Assembly (NCBI GenBank): GCA_937915885.1
Contig: CALGGP010000083.1
Span: 1 to 5,821, forward strand
From: an uncultured Selenomonadales bacterium
Lineage (GTDB): Bacteria > Bacillota > Negativicutes > Selenomonadales > Selenomonadaceae
Reading direction: 5' to 3'
Length of the DNA: 5,821 bases
The translations under genes and the position numbers were made by a program. Positions 4,252 to 5,821 of the stretch are shown here, one piece after another. Numbering within the stretch: the stretch's first letter is position 1; every line of letters begins with the position of its first letter. Below the pieces are notes generated by a model, which was not told where the DNA came from, searched no databases, and worked only from the letters and a program-made list of their open reading frames with translations.

Positions 4252-5503
4252 TCGAGCCCTCCTCTGCCTTCGTCGACCGTCCCTCGCGACGCGCCGTCAA
4301 ATATTCGTCCATCGCTTTCGCCACCTGTTTCGAGTACTTCACCGCCAACACCACATTTTTCGAGCCCGCTACCACATCGCCCGCCGCAAACACTCCGTCT
4401 ATCGACGTCCGTCCGTCGTCGTCTATCACTATCAAGCCCTTCTCGTTGACTTTCAAATTCGGCGACGTGTTCAATATTTTGTCCTTCGGTCCCTGGCTGA
4501 TCGCTATGATCGTGCTGTCGGCGTACACCTGCACCGGCGGCTCGTCACGTATCAATTTCCCGTTCTCGTCAAACACTTTCGGCGTGAATACCGGTCCCTC
4601 TTCTCGAAATTCCGTTATCGCCATGCACTGTTGTATGTCTATGCCGTCGACCGCCGCATAATCCAGCTCACGTTGGCTCGCCGCTATCCTCTGTCGCCGC
4701 GCATAGATCGTCACGTGCCGACTCCCCATTCGCACCACCGTCCGCGCCACATCTATCGCCGAATTGCCCGCTCCTATGATCGCTACCGTGTCGCCCAGAT
4801 CATACGCCGCAGGATTTTGCAGATAATCTATCGCGAAGTGCACGTTGCCGAGCGATTCTCCCTTCAATCGCGTGCGATACGGACGCCATACGCCCGTCCC
4901 GATGAACACCGCCTCGTAGCCGTCCGAAAACAGATCGTCCAAATGCAGCGCCCCGCCGATCGCCGTGTTCGGTCGAATGTGGATTCCCATCTCCCGCAAT
5001 TTCGATTGATACCGATCAAGGATCATCTTCGGCAGACGAAACGCCGGGATTCCGTAGCGCATCATCCCTCCGACTTTGTCCATGCGCTCGAACATCGTAA
5101 TTCGATAGCCACGCTCCGCCAACTTGATTGCAATCGTGATGCCCGCAGGTCCCGTCCCGATGATCGCAACACGCTGTCCTTTGTCGGGCTCGCGATTGAT
5201 CGCAACCTTGTCGAGATACGCGTCGGAAATATAATTTTCGATGCTCGGAATGTTGATCGCCGCGCCGCGCCGCCCTTGAATGCAATTGCCCTCGCATTGA
5301 TTCTCGTGATCGCACACCAACGAGCACACCACGCTCAACGGATTATTGTCGAAGAGCATGCGCCCCGCCTCGGCACTCTCGCCCGCCAAAAACAATCGGA
5401 TCATCTCGGGAATGTTCGTTTCGACCGGACAACCCTTGAGCCGACAAAGCGGCTTCTTGCATTGCAAACAGCGCCGCGCCTCGTTGATTACATGAACAGC
5501 CAT
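4217..5503 (-). CDS. GltD/NfnB-like FAD- and NAD(P)-dependent Fe-S oxidoreductase
   Basis: Soluble flavoprotein of 428 residues, of the glutamate synthase small-subunit type. The N-terminal domain has two cysteine groups for Fe-S clusters: Cys12, Cys15, Cys20, Cys25 and Cys60, Cys64, Cys70, Cys74. A first Rossmann motif GTGPAG (116-121) binds FAD. GAGNSA (244-249) belongs to the NAD(P)H-binding domain. GVFAAGD (370-376) closes the FAD site. Such subunits pass electrons between NAD(P)H and a partner: GltB in glutamate synthase, or NfnA in electron-bifurcating transhydrogenase. Neither partner gene is in the window, so the reaction cannot be fixed. The residues after about 405 are a low-complexity polar tail that overlaps the UPF0291 gene. 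ATG 5503 is preceded by GGGAGGG; a TTG at 5518 would lie upstream of that site. Confidence 0.88.
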   Translation of the reverse strand: MAVHVINEARRCLQCKKPLCRLKGCPVETNIPEMIRLFLAGESAEAGRMLFDNNPLSVVCSLVCDHENQCEGNCIQGRRGAAINIPSIENYISDAYLDKVAINREPDKGQRVAIIGTGPAGITIAIKLAERGYRITMFERMDKVGGMMRYGIPAFRLPKMILDRYQSKLREMGIHIRPNTAIGGALHLDDLFSDGYEAVFIGTGVWRPYRTRLKGESLGNVHFAIDYLQNPAAYDLGDTVAIIGAGNSAIDVARTVVRMGSRHVTIYARRQRIAASQRELDYAAVDGIDIQQCMAITEFREEGPVFTPKVFDENGKLIRDEPPVQVYADSTIIAISQGPKDKILNTSPNLKVNEKGLIVIDDDGRTSIDGVFAAGDVVAGSKNVVLAVKYSKQVAKAMDEYLTARREGRSTKAEEGSNADAGNDSTDK

Positions 5504-5536
5504 CGTGATCCCTCCCAAAAAATTTCGCTTCCCGCA

Positions 5537-5565
5537 AGTTTACACGAAAATTTTTCGCTTGTCAC
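5537..5565 (-). promoter_or_regulatory. Candidate promoter for the oxidoreductase-UPF0291 pair
   Basis: On the minus strand GTGACA (plus positions 5560-5565) and TAAACT (5537-5542) are spaced by 17 bp. The -35 box is close to consensus and the -10 is a moderate match. The start of transcription would be near 5530, leaving a leader of about 27 bases with the GGGAGGG site. Confidence 0.45.
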
Positions 5566-5566
5566 G

Positions 5567-5650
5567 CGTTTAGTGCTATAATGCGTTGAGGAGGCGACGG
5601 CGATGAAAAAATTTTTGACGGCACTCATCATATCGACGATGCTCGCGACG
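5567..5650 (+). repeat. Direct repeat, left copy (171-bp period)
   Basis: This 84-bp segment recurs at 5738-5821. Positions 5583-5650 (ribosome binding site, ATG and the first 16 codons) are identical in the second copy. The preceding 16 bp carry four differences, all transitions. The left boundary is sharp: homology is lost upstream of 5567. Confidence 0.9.
5574..5582 (+). promoter_or_regulatory. Extended -10 promoter for the small secreted-protein ORF
   Basis: TGCTATAAT combines a perfect -10 hexamer (5577-5582) with the TGn extension. There is no good -35 at 16-18 bp spacing, which is common for extended -10 promoters. It points to the ORF beginning at 5603 and is divergent from, and partly interleaved with, the oxidoreductase promoter. 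Confidence 0.6.
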
Positions 5651-5752
5651 GGCACTCAAGCCGGCACGGTCGAAACAAGCGGGCGCGGCATCGATCAACA
5701 ATCGGCAGTCCGCGCGACCCTTCGTCAGGCGATCGAACGTTTAATGCCATGA
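5603..5752 (+). CDS. Short secreted-protein ORF, probably the N-terminal part of a longer family
   Basis: This 49-codon ORF has its own GAGGAGG site and extended -10 promoter. It encodes a typical signal peptide: MKK, a hydrophobic core FLTALIISTMLA, then likely cleavage after GTQA. A short mature part contains SGRGIDQQSAVRATLRQAIE. That block resembles the start of secreted or envelope proteins in which a 'G-x-G-x-D-x-x-S-A-x-x-A-x-x-x-A' helix precedes a longer domain (LPP20/FlgT-like proteins); this is a family-style resemblance only. The ORF stops at TGA 5750-5752 just where the 171-bp duplication brings in a second copy of the upstream region. It may therefore be a duplication-truncated fragment rather than a complete gene. 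Expression is plausible. Confidence 0.5.
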   Translation: MKKFLTALIISTMLATGTQAGTVETSGRGIDQQSAVRATLRQAIERLMP

Positions 5753-5821
5753 CGCGTTGAGGAGGCGACGGCGATGAAAAAATTTTTGACGGCACTCATC
5801 ATATCGACGATGCTCGCGACG
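5738..5821 (+). repeat. Direct repeat, right copy, cut by the window end
   Basis: Second copy of 5567-5650. It matches without gaps, and from 5754 to the last base of the window it is identical. The -10 hexamer of the first copy (TATAAT) is here CATGAC, so this copy has no obvious promoter of its own. The repeat may continue beyond the window. Confidence 0.9.
5774..5821 (+). CDS. Partial second secreted-protein gene (signal peptide only)
   Basis: ATG 5774 has the same GAGGAGG ribosome binding site as the ORF at 5603. It encodes the same first 16 residues (MKKFLTALIISTMLAT) before the window ends. It is in the same frame as the first ORF but separated from it by the TGA at 5750. It may be the full-length gene of which the first ORF is a truncated duplicate, or another short tandem copy. 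With its -10 box lost it would depend on transcription from the first copy's promoter. Confidence 0.55.
   Translation, partial: MKKFLTALIISTMLAT

Noticed and set aside
5559..5564. TTGTCA as -35 box for the 5577 promoter
   Set aside because: Spacing to TATAAT is only 12 bp, too short; the TGn extension explains the promoter better.
4631..5581. 316-residue plus-strand reading frame opposite the oxidoreductase
   Set aside because: Arg/His-rich antisense translation of a clear FAD/NAD(P) protein gene, with no recognisable domain.

Overview
The window reads as chromosomal housekeeping DNA from a fairly GC-rich Firmicute. The evidence is the compact rpsF-ssb-rpsR operon, the small UPF0291/YnzC protein, an HslV with a short propeptide before the catalytic Thr, strong AGGAGG-type ribosome binding sites and frequent TTG starts. 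A Negativicutes/Selenomonadales source would fit, but that is inference from protein style, not from a marker match.

Layout, left to right. Positions 20-1715 hold a minus-strand pair: a membrane acyltransferase (transcribed first) and exodeoxyribonuclease III, separated by one base. Positions 1728-2256 are non-coding and repeat-rich. They hold two head-to-tail units of about 115 bp, a third diverged unit, and two copies of a ~78-bp GC-rich element with 15-bp imperfect terminal inverted repeats. Positions 2257-2790 encode the protease subunit HslV, without hslU next to it. Positions 2798-3962 form the ribosomal operon: a near-consensus promoter, a structured leader resembling the S6:S18 autoregulatory RNA, rpsF (TTG start), ssb, rpsR (TTG start) and an intrinsic terminator. 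A third copy of the ~78-bp element lies at 3979-4057 between convergent transcription units. Positions 4069-5503 are a minus-strand pair: a GltD/NfnB-like FAD/NAD(P)/Fe-S oxidoreductase whose 3' end overlaps a UPF0291 gene by 35 bp. From 5537 to the right edge there is a divergent promoter region and a small secreted-protein ORF. Its promoter region, ribosome binding site and signal-peptide start are repeated 171 bp downstream, and the window ends inside that second copy.

The genes are ordinary. The unusual content lies in the intergenic DNA: a family of related elements in three intergenic regions (possibly a fourth remnant at the left edge), and the 171-bp-period duplication at the right edge, where the second copy differs only by transitions clustered in the -10 box. 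The rpsF-ssb-rpsR operon links translation (S6, S18) with replication and repair (SSB). ExoIII is a DNA repair enzyme. No pathway visibly joins the other genes.
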